A stretch of 64,000 nt of DNA from Lachnospiraceae bacterium (lineage in GTDB: Bacteria; Bacillota; Clostridia; Lachnospirales; Lachnospiraceae), in the NCBI GenBank assembly GCA_022774705.1, contig JALFLM010000130.1, positions 1-64,000 of the forward strand. The letters are read 5' to 3'. A model generated the notes under the pieces. The model worked only from the letters and a program-made list of their open reading frames with translations. It did no database searches and was not told the origin of the DNA. The position numbers were made by a program, and so were the translations under genes. Below are positions 43,529 through 52,832 of the stretch, one piece after another. How positions within the stretch are numbered: position 1 is the first letter of the stretch; each line of letters begins with the position of its first letter.

Positions 43529-44149
43529 ATGAAACATTTTGTAATCGCAATCGGAAGAGAATTTGGAAGCGGCGGTGCGGAAATCGGCAAATTACTGGCA
43601 AAAAAGCTGGGGGTCAGATGCTATGACCGTACCCTGATCGACATGGCTGTGGAAAAAACCGGATTCGTGAAGGATTGTCTCGTGCAGGAGGACGAATCCA
43701 TGACGGTGCTGCGAAAGAGCCTTCTGTCCATCGGTTCAACAGGAACACCCCTGATCGCGGATGAACTGATGCACGCGGAGTGTGATATTATCCGCCAGCT
43801 GGCTGACGGCGATTCCTGCATCATCGTGGGACGATGTGCCGACTACGTTCTGGAAGACCGCGATGATGTTATGAACGTGTTTATCTGGGCTCCGGACGAC
43901 TACCGGATTCAGCGGATTCTCAACGATCCCACACTGAACACAGATCAGACCATGACGAAAGAAAAAGCAGCCCGCCTTCTGAGAAAGAAAAGTTCTCAGA
44001 GAGCAGGCTACTATAAATACGTAACCGGTGACGAGATGGGCATTAACAAACGCAATCAGCTGCGGATCAACAGCGCGGCTTTCGGAGGCAGTGAAACCAC
44101 CGCCAGCGTTCTGGAAGCAGCAGTCAGACTTCGTTTTGCAGAAAACTGA
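43529..44149 (+). CDS. Cytidylate kinase-like protein
   Basis: A 206-residue P-loop protein of the cytidylate-kinase-like family. The N-terminus has IAIGREFGSGGAEIGKLLAKKLG, in which GREFGSGG takes the place of a standard Walker A; CIIVGRCADYVL and the Arg-rich lid around residue 150 are also typical. This group is widespread in gut Firmicutes and lacks a proven substrate; true CMP kinase is usually a separate gene. A strong ribosome site (AAAGGAGGG) lies upstream. Its last 26 bases overlap the convergent histidine kinase gene. Confidence 0.88.
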   Translation: MKHFVIAIGREFGSGGAEIGKLLAKKLGVRCYDRTLIDMAVEKTGFVKDCLVQEDESMTVLRKSLLSIGSTGTPLIADELMHAECDIIRQLADGDSCIIVGRCADYVLEDRDDVMNVFIWAPDDYRIQRILNDPTLNTDQTMTKEKAARLLRKKSSQRAGYYKYVTGDEMGINKRNQLRINSAAFGGSETTASVLEAAVRLRFAEN

Positions 44150-45941
44150 TTGATCTGCCGGCAGATCCGCTGTCTGTTATGAGATTCGTTTCATGATTGG
44201 TTCTGCCGTCTGTTTTTCCGGTTGTTTCCGGTATTTCTTCCGGTTTCTTCGTATCTCCTGAGGCCGGCGGATCGATTACCGGAAAACCAACTGCGGTTTT
44301 AAACAGATCACCATCCACTTCGATGGCAAATTTTCCGCCCTGCAATTCCGTAAGACTTCTGGCTATGGACAGTCCCAGACCGCTCCCCTCCGTATGACGG
44401 GAACGGTCTCCCCGGACAAAACGCTCCATCAGCTCTTCCGGAGGGATATTCAGTTCGGAAGCGGATATATTTTTTATTACAATAATGGCCTGCCCCGCTT
44501 TTTCCTGCAGCTGCAGATAGACCCGGGTGCCGGCCATTGCGTATTTACAGACGTTCTGAAGCAGATTGTCAAGGACTCTCCACAGATATCTGCCGTCCGC
44601 TTCTACATAAATCCTCTCTTCCGGCAAATCCATATTCAGCTTCAGACCGGCCGTCTCCAGCCGTTCCTCATACTCACCGGCCAGCTGCTGCAGAAAAATT
44701 CCCAGCTCACAGGGCTCTTTACTGATACTGAGCGAGCCTGTGGATGCCTTGGATGCCTCGATCAGATCCTCGATAAGCTTTTTCAGCCGCACCGACTGTC
44801 TGTCCAGTACAGCGATATACTCCTGAACCACCTGCGGATTCCGGTTTTCCTTTTTTTCCTCCTGAGACAGAAAATCCAGATAATTGATAATGGATGTCAG
44901 CGGGGTTTTAATATCATGGGAAACATTGGTGATCAGTTCCGTCTGGAACCGCTCACTTTTCAGTTTTTCATTAACAATCACATTCATCCCGTCTGAAATA
45001 CGATCCAGATCCGTCAGGCAGCTGCGAAATACCGTAAGCAGAGGAAGTCCGTTACCCTGCTGCTGATCCTCCTTTTTCTGTTCCAGATCACCTGCAGCCA
45101 GCTGATGTGCTTTCTGCCGCACCAGATTCATCTGCAGGATTACCCAGATTCCTGCAATAAACAGGAGAAAAACAATCACACTCCACAACAGTACAAAAAT
45201 ACCGTCATCATAAAAGATCAGCCAGCATATCCATACCCCGAACAGATACTGTATGCCCAGAACCGCCCCCCAGACCAGAGCTGCTTTCCAGATGAATGGA
45301 ATTCCTCTGATGCATCTGCCGATCACGCAGAGCAGACGCACTGTTGCCATACCTGAAAACAGCGTACCCGTACGCGTTTTGGCTGCAATCAGCCGAAGAA
45401 GCACCAGCAGGCAGAATATCTCCGCCATCCCTGCACAGATACCTCCCGCCAAAGCATATGAGATCCATGTATTGTAATATACATAATCCATTTTTATACT
45501 GTGCAGGATCATGAGTCCAACCACCAGGACCGGCAGAGAAATGTCGAACGGGATTCTCTCCGCTCCTCTGAGGCAGGGTTCCTTCACTTTTCCGTGATAA
45601 CCGGCAGAAGCCATCAGATAGCAGAACATCAGAACCAGTACCGTAATGACCGCGGCCATAATCCAGACATAAACCTTCAGGGAACCTGTTATTTCCATCA
45701 GCACAGGTCTCAGATACATAAAAAAGGAATGTGCCTGACCGAAATCCACCGCACTCCGCTCCATCAGCCAGCTGGAGAAATTATTCTCACCAGTCATCGG
45801 TTCATACTGCATCCCGAAATGAAGCATGATTCTGGCGATTACTGCCGCAGCAATCAGCACAGCGGTGCAGGCAGATAAACAGATCATGACAAACCACTGC
45901 AGGATACTGCTGCGTCTGGACCGAAACAGAAATCGTCTCAT
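44124..45941 (-). CDS. Sensor histidine kinase with multiple membrane segments
   Basis: A 605-residue histidine kinase with six or seven membrane segments in the first 280 residues (unusual, with little extracytoplasmic sensor), then a HAMP-like linker, the DHp motif TNVSHDIKTPLTSIINYLDFL and the ATPase part with DNLLQNVCKYAMAG and GSGLGLSIARSL. After the kinase core it has an extra hydrophilic tail of about 50 residues (PPASGDTKKPEEIPETTG...). It resembles the VanS/KinB-type multi-spanning kinases. Its ATG overlaps the response-regulator stop codon (ATGA). The signal is unknown. Confidence 0.92.
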   Translation of the reverse strand: MRRFLFRSRRSSILQWFVMICLSACTAVLIAAAVIARIMLHFGMQYEPMTGENNFSSWLMERSAVDFGQAHSFFMYLRPVLMEITGSLKVYVWIMAAVITVLVLMFCYLMASAGYHGKVKEPCLRGAERIPFDISLPVLVVGLMILHSIKMDYVYYNTWISYALAGGICAGMAEIFCLLVLLRLIAAKTRTGTLFSGMATVRLLCVIGRCIRGIPFIWKAALVWGAVLGIQYLFGVWICWLIFYDDGIFVLLWSVIVFLLFIAGIWVILQMNLVRQKAHQLAAGDLEQKKEDQQQGNGLPLLTVFRSCLTDLDRISDGMNVIVNEKLKSERFQTELITNVSHDIKTPLTSIINYLDFLSQEEKKENRNPQVVQEYIAVLDRQSVRLKKLIEDLIEASKASTGSLSISKEPCELGIFLQQLAGEYEERLETAGLKLNMDLPEERIYVEADGRYLWRVLDNLLQNVCKYAMAGTRVYLQLQEKAGQAIIVIKNISASELNIPPEELMERFVRGDRSRHTEGSGLGLSIARSLTELQGGKFAIEVDGDLFKTAVGFPVIDPPASGDTKKPEEIPETTGKTDGRTNHETNLITDSGSAGRSISFLQNEV

Positions 45942-46648
45942 CGTCCACCTCCGTCAAACTTATATCCCTGTCCCCAGACCACCTTCAGATAACGGGGACT
46001 GGCCGCATTGATTTCGATCTTCTCCCGCAGATGACGGATATGTACGGGAACAGTGCGGTCCGAACCGGTATAGGATTCGTTCCAGACGGTCTGGTAGATC
46101 GCCGCAGGGGAAAATACACGCCCGGGATTCTCCATAAACAGCTTCAGCATGGCATATTCGGTGGGAGTCAGATTCACTTCCTCTCCTTCTACCGTAACCC
46201 TCTTGCTGGCATCATCCAGCTCGATTCCGCCGATGCGGATCACCTGCTTTTCCTCTTCCGCTGACGCCAGAGCCCCGCCGCCGAACATCATATAGCGCCT
46301 GATCTGTGCTTTCACCCGGGCCAGCAGTTCTACCGGGCGGAAAGGCTTCGTAATATAATCATCGGCACCCACATTCAATCCCAGAATCATGTCGATTTCC
46401 TCACTTTTTGCAGTCAGAAGAATCACCGGCACATTGGAAAACTGACGGATCTCATTAAGAGCGCTGATTCCATCCATCACAGGCATCATAATGTCAAGAA
46501 GAATCAGGTGCAGCTCCTGCTCCCTGGCAATCTTAACGGCCTCCTTCCCGTTGGAAGCCTCCACAACTTCGTAATTTTCCGCTCCCAGATAGATCTTCAG
46601 AGCCGAAACAATATCTTTTTCATCATCACAAACCAGTATTTTATACAT
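45938..46648 (-). CDS. OmpR-family response regulator (VanR-like)
   Basis: A 236-residue response regulator: receiver domain with CDDEKD, phosphorylated Asp in LILLDIMMPVMDG and Lys in ITKPFRPVELLARVKAQIRRY, then a winged-helix domain ending VHIRHLREKIEINAASPRYLKVVWGQGYKF. The general form is that of VanR/VncR regulators acting on cell-wall genes, but that assignment is inference. GGAGG lies about 11 nt before the ATG used. It is cotranscribed with the overlapping kinase gene. Confidence 0.92.
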   Translation of the reverse strand: MYKILVCDDEKDIVSALKIYLGAENYEVVEASNGKEAVKIAREQELHLILLDIMMPVMDGISALNEIRQFSNVPVILLTAKSEEIDMILGLNVGADDYITKPFRPVELLARVKAQIRRYMMFGGGALASAEEEKQVIRIGGIELDDASKRVTVEGEEVNLTPTEYAMLKLFMENPGRVFSPAAIYQTVWNESYTGSDRTVPVHIRHLREKIEINAASPRYLKVVWGQGYKFDGGGR

Positions 46649-46794
46649 AGAAACCTGTACCTCCATCTGCTGATACTATATCATTTTACACATTAAAATA
46701 AAATCAGTTAAATGTTTAAGAATGTATTAATTTCCATTATTCTCATATGGAATCGTTCATTTCAGATTCGTATCATGAAACTGCCCTGATTCGA

Positions 46795-46823
46795 TTGACC
46801 GTTTTTATGATCGGTTGTATAAT
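46795..46823 (+). promoter_or_regulatory. Promoter of cbiMNQO
   Basis: TTGACC (46795-46800), a 17-nt spacer and a perfect TATAAT (46818-46823) precede cbiM by about 70 nt. ACCG (46798-46801) and CGGT (46812-46815) form a small dyad across the spacer. No cobalamin or NiCo riboswitch core is visible in the short leader. Confidence 0.85.
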
Positions 46824-46894
46824 TTTCATAAATTAAGAAGTGCTCAGAGCCTGACTCTGAACAGCTTCAAATACTATTTTTCAAGGAGACAACT

Positions 46895-47656
46895 ATGAAC
46901 AGAAAAGAGAAAAATCTTCTGGCTCTGTGCAGTGTGGCAGCTTTAACGGCGGCTGCAGCTCCGGTGGCGAATGCCATGCATATTATGGAAGGTATGCTGC
47001 CGCCCGCCTACTGCATTATGTGGGGTGTCCTCTGCATTCCTTTTATCGCAGCAGGATTCATGAAAATCAACAGGACACTGGCGGAAAACCGCAAGTTGGT
47101 AGTTATTCTGGCCATGGCAGGTGCCTATGCCTTTATCCTGTCCGCCCTGAAAATCCCTTCCGTAACCGGAAGCTGCTCCCATATGACAGGTACCGGCCTC
47201 TGCGCCATCCTTTTCGGACCCTGTGTTACGGCAATCATCGGAACAATCGTCCTGCTGTTTCAGGCGATCCTGCTGGCACACGGCGGACTGACCACTCTGG
47301 GAGCCAATATTTTTTCCATGGCCATTGCAGGACCTCTGCTTTCCTGGCTGATCTACAAACTTCTGAAAAAGGCTCCCGTTCCCAGATACGTCAGTGTATT
47401 TCTGGCAGCCGCTCTGGGAGATCTGTTTACATACTGTGTAACCTCTTTTGAACTGTCACTGGCCTATCCGGCAGCCGAAGGCGGTTTTGCCGCTTCCATG
47501 ACCGAATTTCTCAGCATTTTCGCGGTAACCCAGATTCCGCTGGCAGTGATTGAAGGACTGATTACCGTTGTGGTTATCATGGGACTGGAAAGTTTTGCAG
47601 CAGGTGATCTGATCAATCTGGGATTTATGGCTAAAAAGGAGGTATCTCATGAGTAA
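46895..47656 (+). CDS. cbiM: Cobalt/nickel ECF transporter substrate-capture protein CbiM
   Basis: CbiM is the S component of the ECF-type cobalt (or nickel) importer. The 253-residue protein begins with a cleavable signal peptide (about residues 1-27, ending ANA) so that the mature N-terminus is [10 protein letters not shown], the ATCUN-type metal site (Met-His at positions 1 and 2 of the mature form) shared by CbiM and NikM. Six hydrophobic segments follow. AAGGAG lies upstream, and a perfect sigma-A promoter precedes the gene. The choice between Co and Ni cannot be settled from sequence. Confidence 0.95.
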   Translation: MNRKEKNLLALCSVAALTAAAAPVANAMHIMEGMLPPAYCIMWGVLCIPFIAAGFMKINRTLAENRKLVVILAMAGAYAFILSALKIPSVTGSCSHMTGTGLCAILFGPCVTAIIGTIVLLFQAILLAHGGLTTLGANIFSMAIAGPLLSWLIYKLLKKAPVPRYVSVFLAAALGDLFTYCVTSFELSLAYPAAEGGFAASMTEFLSIFAVTQIPLAVIEGLITVVVIMGLESFAAGDLINLGFMAKKEVSHE

Positions 47657-47954
47657 AGGTAAACTGGCTGTTTTATTGCTGCTTCTCTGTGCCGTAATCG
47701 CAGTTGTTCCTCTTGTTATGTACGGCAATACCGCTGAATTCGGAGGCTCCGATGATGCCGGAAGCGAAGCGATCTCCGAACTGGCAGGTGAAGACGTGGA
47801 ACCCTGGTTCTCACCTGTGATTGAATCCGTTCTGGGCATGGAACTTCCCGGAGAAGTGGAATCCCTGCTGTTCTGTCTGCAGGTTGCCATCGGAAGCGGT
47901 GTCTTCTTTTTCTTCTTCGGACGTTATTACGAACGTTCCAGGCTGGAATCCTGA
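47649..47954 (+). CDS. cbiN: Cobalt ECF transporter auxiliary subunit CbiN
   Basis: A 101-residue protein with two membrane segments (about residues 5-24 and 75-95) and the CbiN pattern: [15 protein letters not shown] in the loop and [20 protein letters not shown] before the second helix. CbiN inserts between CbiM and the metal to help loading. It overlaps the end of cbiM by 8 nt and has AGGAGG upstream. A strong terminator lies directly after it. Confidence 0.95.
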   Translation: MSKGKLAVLLLLLCAVIAVVPLVMYGNTAEFGGSDDAGSEAISELAGEDVEPWFSPVIESVLGMELPGEVESLLFCLQVAIGSGVFFFFFGRYYERSRLES

Positions 47955-47976
47955 ACGTTTTTTCATGATGTAACCG

Positions 47977-48013
47977 AAAGACTGATGCTGCTTCACAGAG
48001 CATCAGTCTTTTT
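47977..48013 (+). terminator. Terminator between cbiN and cbiQ
   Basis: A 13-bp stem, AAAGACTGATGCT with AGCATCAGTCTTT, is followed by TTC. It sits inside the cbiMNQO unit, so CbiM and CbiN would be made in excess over CbiQ and CbiO unless RNA polymerase reads through. Confidence 0.85.
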
Positions 48014-48044
48014 CATTTAATTATCTGAAAGGACAAACATCCCC

Positions 48045-48962
48045 ATGAATACCATGAATATTTCCCCCTGCAGTCATAGACATACAGATTCTCATATGCA
48101 CAGTCATAAAGCCCCGCATGATCGCAGTCACAGACATAAACCTGGTCATAGCCACAGACATAAACCTGGTCACAGCCACGATTCCCTGTCCATTGATCAG
48201 CTGGCTTTTCAGTCCGGTCTGAGCCATGTAAACCCGGGATTCAAGGTGGCTTTTTCCGTGCTGGCACTGATCTTTCTGCTGGCAGCGGACAATCTGGCTA
48301 TTTCCCTGCTGGTGTTTGCCAGCATGTGCTACCTTACCGTTATAAAGGGAGGGGTATCGGGGCACAGCTATATATCGCTGCTGGCAATCCCTCTGCTTTT
48401 TGCTGTTGTAACCGTTCTGACCATTGCTCTGGACTTTTCTCTTTCTCCTGCCGGTGAGTACCACCTGCACCTGTTCTTTTTTTATGTTTATACATCCCGG
48501 GCTGCCCTGTGGAAGGCCTTCTGCCTTTTCTGCAAGGTATTTTCCGCCGTCAGTTGTATGTATTTCATGTCGCTGTCCACACCGGTCAATGAAATCATCT
48601 GCGTTCTGCAGCAGTGCCGACTGCCTTCCCTGATTACGGAGCTCATGAACATGATCTACCGGTTCATCTTCATTCTGCTGGAGGTTCAGCAGAAAATGTC
48701 CATCTCCGCCCGGTCGCGCCTGGGATATGTGGACGCCCGCACCTCTCTGCGGACATTTGGCAGTATCGGCAGCAATCTGTTTATCGTGTCCATGAAAAGG
48801 GCCAATCACTATTATGATGCACTGCTGGCACGCTGCTACGACGGACAGCTGAATTTTTTATCAGAAGAGAAACCGCTGAGCAGAAAAACGGTGCTTTATG
48901 CTGTGCTCTATTTCGCAGCTCTGATCATTCTGCTCACTGTACTGAAAATCTACTATCACTGA
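48045..48962 (+). CDS. cbiQ: Cobalt/nickel ECF transporter transmembrane protein CbiQ with His-rich N-terminus
   Basis: CbiQ is the T component linking CbiM to the ATPase. The 305-residue protein has a typical six-helix core with NPGFKVAFSVLAL near the start and the coupling segments SARSRLGY and YYDALLARCYDG. The first 47 residues are an addition: 13 histidines, with an 8-residue unit HRHKPGHS present twice, encoded by a 24-bp tandem repeat at about 48131-48180. This probably binds Co or Ni in the cytoplasm. AAAGGA precedes the ATG. It follows the terminator after cbiN. Confidence 0.93.
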   Translation: MNTMNISPCSHRHTDSHMHSHKAPHDRSHRHKPGHSHRHKPGHSHDSLSIDQLAFQSGLSHVNPGFKVAFSVLALIFLLAADNLAISLLVFASMCYLTVIKGGVSGHSYISLLAIPLLFAVVTVLTIALDFSLSPAGEYHLHLFFFYVYTSRAALWKAFCLFCKVFSAVSCMYFMSLSTPVNEIICVLQQCRLPSLITELMNMIYRFIFILLEVQQKMSISARSRLGYVDARTSLRTFGSIGSNLFIVSMKRANHYYDALLARCYDGQLNFLSEEKPLSRKTVLYAVLYFAALIILLTVLKIYYH

Positions 48963-48981
48963 AAACAGGGAGAAAATAATT

Positions 48982-49824
48982 ATGCACACAGAAGAAATCA
49001 TCCGCACCGAACATCTGAGCTACCTTTACGATGGTGACAAGGCCGCTCTGAACGATATCAATGTCTCCATCAGAAAAGGGGAAAAAATTGCTGTAATCGG
49101 TTCCAACGGTGCCGGTAAATCCACTTTTTTCCTGAATCTGAACGGCGTTCTGACCAGCACGGAGGGCAGGATCTTTTTCCACGGCAAACCCATCGGACGA
49201 AAAAACAAAGACCTGAATGAGCTTCGAAAAAAGGTGGGAATCGTATTTCAGGATGCCGACAACCAGATCATCGCCTCTACCGTTATGGCCGAGGTTTCCT
49301 TCGGGCCCATGAACATGGGACTTTCCAGAGAAGAAGTTTCCCGCAGAGTCGATGAAGCACTGGAATATATGAATATTTCCGAATTTAAAAGCCGCCCTGC
49401 ACACTATCTCAGCGGAGGTGAGAAAAAAAGAGTCAGTATTGCCGACATTATTGCCATGAAACCGGAAGTAATCATCTTCGATGAACCCACCGCTTCTCTT
49501 GATCCGGTCAATTCCGATATGTTTGAAGAAGTACTGGGCAGACTGGAGTCAGAAGATACCACGCTGCTGGTGTCTACCCACGATGTGAATTTTGCCTACC
49601 GCTGGGCAGAACGTGTTCTGGTCTTTAGCAACGGCAGAATCATCGCCGACGGAAGTCCTGCACAGATTTTCCGGCAGGAGGAAATCCTGAAACAGGCCAA
49701 TCTGAAAAAACCGATTCTTCTGGAGGTCTGCCAGGTCCTGCAGAAAAAAGGGCTTCTCACCGGCGATACAGCATTTCCTGCGGATATCTCCGGCTTCGAA
49801 GCCCTCATTCAGAATCTTTCCTGA
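48982..49824 (+). CDS. cbiO: Cobalt/nickel ECF transporter ATPase CbiO
   Basis: The 280-residue ATPase of the ECF importer. Walker A is GSNGAGKST (about residues 40-48), the Q-loop is VGIVFQDADNQI, the ABC signature LSGGEKKRVSIADI (about residue 140) and Walker B VIIFDEPTASLDP, with the switch His in VSTHDVNF. Cobalt-type ATPases have this length. AGGGAG lies 9 nt upstream, and the gene starts 19 nt after cbiQ. It closes the operon. Confidence 0.96.
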   Translation: MHTEEIIRTEHLSYLYDGDKAALNDINVSIRKGEKIAVIGSNGAGKSTFFLNLNGVLTSTEGRIFFHGKPIGRKNKDLNELRKKVGIVFQDADNQIIASTVMAEVSFGPMNMGLSREEVSRRVDEALEYMNISEFKSRPAHYLSGGEKKRVSIADIIAMKPEVIIFDEPTASLDPVNSDMFEEVLGRLESEDTTLLVSTHDVNFAYRWAERVLVFSNGRIIADGSPAQIFRQEEILKQANLKKPILLEVCQVLQKKGLLTGDTAFPADISGFEALIQNLS

Positions 49825-49891
49825 ACATATCATATTACGCCATGCCAGGGAAACATATAGTGTTTTCGAGGCCGGCTCTGAACAGAAGTGA

Positions 49892-52564
49892 TTATTTCAC
49901 AGTAATTTTAATTCCGTTCTTACAGTTGCTGTATACATTGCTGCTGCCCACTTTTCTGTAAGCCCGTACCGTATAATAATATGTCTTTTTACTGGAGGCA
50001 GAGACGGTACAGGAAGTGGTGCTGCCAGAAACAGAACGGATATAAGTCCATTTTCCGGCAGCGGAAGACTTACGGTAAATGGCATAACCGGTGGCACCGC
50101 TGATTCTGCTCCAGCTGATGTTCACTTTCCCTTTCTGTGTAGATTTCAGAGTAACGGAAGGTGTAGACGGAATCGCTTTACCTGACATACCTGTTGTATT
50201 GTAGTTTCCGTAAATGCGGCTTCCGTTTACGGTACGGTATGCCTTAACCGTGTAAGTATACTTTTTCCCGGTAATAATTTTATATCCATCGGTAAAGCTG
50301 CTGGCTGTGGATTTCACATCCGCCAGATATTTCCACCCGCCTCCGGATTCCTTCCGGTAAATCCGGTAACCGCTGGCGCCGGACACTCCGGTCCAGGTTA
50401 TTTTCAGATTTCTGTAATTAACAGAAGTTACAGTACCAGGTTTCGGAGTTGCCGGTACCGCCTTCCCGAGAACAGAAGCAGGGATAGCTCCCAGGACCCT
50501 GTGACCATTTACCATGCGGTACGCACGCACAGTATAATAATACCGGGTTCCGGTGTCCGCCCCGGTATCGGTACAGGATGTGGTTTTCAGATTATCCGCA
50601 ACCACGATCCAGCTTCCGCCCTGTATTCTCCGGTACAGTCGGTAACCATCCGCTCCTTCTACTTTTCCCCAGGAAATCTTTACACTGTTATAGTTCACAG
50701 AGGATGTACCCTTGATCACCGGTGCATCCAGCAGCGCTTTTCCGGAGATTCCCTTCTCATCACAGGTTCCCTCAATAATCTGATCATCCTTCAGAAAGAA
50801 AGCACTTACTGTATAAGTATACTCTGTACCAGTATCCACACTGTTGTCCGTATACTGGTTACCGGTCAGATGATCACCGACAATTTTCCACGTTCCTTCG
50901 GCTGTTTTCCGGTATACCCGATAACCATCCGCGCCCGTTACCGCGTTCCAGCTGATTTTCAGACTCTTATAGTCCGGGGCCGCAATTGAAGTCAGTTTCG
51001 GTGTGCCCGGAACCACTTTGACCCCGATTCCCTTTGTACTGTACTTGCTGTAATGTACTTCTCCATCCAGAGTACACGACGCTTTCACCGTATAATAATA
51101 AGTTTTTCCCGCCTCAACGGTTTTATCCGTAAAGCTTAAAGAGGCAGTTTTTTTCACAGGAGTTTCCGGATCCCAGCTTCCGCCCTGTTCTCTGCGGTAA
51201 ACCAGATAGGTATCCGCTCCGGGAACAGCGGACCAGGTAACCTTAACACTCCCGCCAGACACCGCCTGCGCACTTTTCAGAGAAGGTGTCATCAGCCCGG
51301 TACAGACGGAAACCGTATCTGACCATCTGCCGTACTGTTTCTCTCCGTTTTTTGTATAATATGTACGGATCCGGTAATAATATGTCTCATCAGGAATCGT
51401 TGTACCATCAATACAGCAAAGTGATGCCGCTCCATCCGGTGCAGCGATGAGGGACCATGATTTCCGGTCGGTGCTTCTTTCAATCTCATATCCTTCCGCT
51501 CCGGCGACCATTTTCCAGGATAATTTCACCTGGTTGTCCTCCTGTTTTGATCCCCCGTCCCACTGCGGCGCCGTATCCTCCTGCGGTAAGATATATAAAA
51601 AGTTCACGTCAGCTTTCCCTGTAATACCTGAAACTTTCCCGTTTTCAGAATACTGCCACAGAACATACGGTGAGGCAGAGTAACCGGCACTTGTATTGTA
51701 GCGGGCAAGCCACACCTGATAACCGGCAGCAGTCAGCTGAGACGGATACATCTCATCGGTCAGCATGGACTTATTGGCATAGATCATGGCCTGATAACCG
51801 GCAGCTTTTATCGTATCGCAGAATGTTTTGCAGATTTCCGTCTGTTTCGCCCTGGACAGATTTGCTTTATACAGATAGCTGCCAGACCCGGCATATTCTA
51901 CATCCATAACAATAGGCAGATCCAGCCTGTCCATATATTTTTCGCAGAGTGTCAGACATTTTTCAGCTTCTTCCACCGCTTCCCCATTGGTGATTGCCTG
52001 AGAAAAAATATATATACCCACTTTCAGGCCTGCCGCCAGCGCACCTTTAATGTTGGTTTCAAAATAAGGATCATCTTTCAATCTTCCATAATCATACGTT
52101 CGATAAGCACAGCGAATCATAACCGAATCCACACCGCTTTGTCTGACTTTATTCCAGTTGATGGTCTCATTCCATTTTGAAACATCAATTGCATGAGAAA
52201 CCTCATAGCCTGATAAAACATCGTACGTTACACCATTGTAAGGACTTTTTAACGTGGTCCCTGATGAACCGGTGCCGGAATATGTCTGTACATCTTCACC
52301 CATGATCCGGTTTCCTTCCGCATCAAAATATTTCCAGTATTCCGCATCGCCTCCGTCGATTTCATACATCTCTTCCGGTGTCAGTTTCTTCGACGCAGAG
52401 GCCGTTTCGGACACCTTTGCTGTATTATCATCTCCGGTCTGCTGTCCGGCTGTCTCCCCTGTCTGTGCTGCCAGTACAGCAGTCTGGGGAATGACCGTCA
52501 GCAGCATTGCCGCCGACAGCAGATATACAACTACATTTTTAACTGTTTTTCTGAATTGTTTCAT
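49892..52564 (-). CDS. Secreted GH25 lysozyme with six fibronectin III repeats
   Basis: An 890-residue exported muramidase. A signal peptide (about residues 1-33) is followed by a Ser/Thr/Gln-rich linker, a short segment with YWKYFDAEGNRI, and the GH25 barrel (about residues 120-335): Asp127 in HAIDVSKW, and the Asp221-x-Glu223 pair in IVMDVEYAG are the catalytic region. Six Fn3-type repeats of about 90 residues follow to the end, each with the pattern KISWxxVxGADGYRVYRK. GH25 enzymes cut the N-acetylmuramoyl-glucosamine bond of peptidoglycan. No anchor motif is seen. AAAGGAG lies 10 nt before the ATG. Confidence 0.94.
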   Translation of the reverse strand: MKQFRKTVKNVVVYLLSAAMLLTVIPQTAVLAAQTGETAGQQTGDDNTAKVSETASASKKLTPEEMYEIDGGDAEYWKYFDAEGNRIMGEDVQTYSGTGSSGTTLKSPYNGVTYDVLSGYEVSHAIDVSKWNETINWNKVRQSGVDSVMIRCAYRTYDYGRLKDDPYFETNIKGALAAGLKVGIYIFSQAITNGEAVEEAEKCLTLCEKYMDRLDLPIVMDVEYAGSGSYLYKANLSRAKQTEICKTFCDTIKAAGYQAMIYANKSMLTDEMYPSQLTAAGYQVWLARYNTSAGYSASPYVLWQYSENGKVSGITGKADVNFLYILPQEDTAPQWDGGSKQEDNQVKLSWKMVAGAEGYEIERSTDRKSWSLIAAPDGAASLCCIDGTTIPDETYYYRIRTYYTKNGEKQYGRWSDTVSVCTGLMTPSLKSAQAVSGGSVKVTWSAVPGADTYLVYRREQGGSWDPETPVKKTASLSFTDKTVEAGKTYYYTVKASCTLDGEVHYSKYSTKGIGVKVVPGTPKLTSIAAPDYKSLKISWNAVTGADGYRVYRKTAEGTWKIVGDHLTGNQYTDNSVDTGTEYTYTVSAFFLKDDQIIEGTCDEKGISGKALLDAPVIKGTSSVNYNSVKISWGKVEGADGYRLYRRIQGGSWIVVADNLKTTSCTDTGADTGTRYYYTVRAYRMVNGHRVLGAIPASVLGKAVPATPKPGTVTSVNYRNLKITWTGVSGASGYRIYRKESGGGWKYLADVKSTASSFTDGYKIITGKKYTYTVKAYRTVNGSRIYGNYNTTGMSGKAIPSTPSVTLKSTQKGKVNISWSRISGATGYAIYRKSSAAGKWTYIRSVSGSTTSCTVSASSKKTYYYTVRAYRKVGSSNVYSNCKNGIKITVK

Positions 52565-52757
52565 TCACAGATAACTCCTTTGCATTTTGATTACATTGTT
52601 TGTTGCCCAACATCCAATACTTATTATATTGATTCTGCAATATAAATGAAAGACTTTTTTAACAATTTCCTCCTGTTTTTTCTAACAATTTTCTCACATT
52701 TCTGCTGATATACTGCTGTACGTATGAGCAGCCATGAAAAATTAAATGTACTCTTCC

Positions 52758-52786
52758 TTGCCTGCTTTTCCAAACAGTGGTATAGT
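52758..52786 (+). promoter_or_regulatory. Promoter of pepD
   Basis: TTGCCT (52758-52763), a 17-nt spacer and TATAGT (52781-52786) lie about 47 nt before the start codon. Confidence 0.75.
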
Positions 52787-52832
52787 ACTAATTACAATGA
52801 TGCACCGGATACGGTGCAGACTGGAGGATATT

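Noticed and set aside
46649..46894. Cobalamin riboswitch before cbiM
   Set aside because: None of the conserved B12-box or core sequences are visible, and a clean sigma-A promoter leaves a leader too short for one.
48131..48180. CRISPR-like or satellite repeat
   Set aside because: The 24-bp duplication encodes HRHKPGHS in the His-rich start of CbiQ and is a coding repeat.
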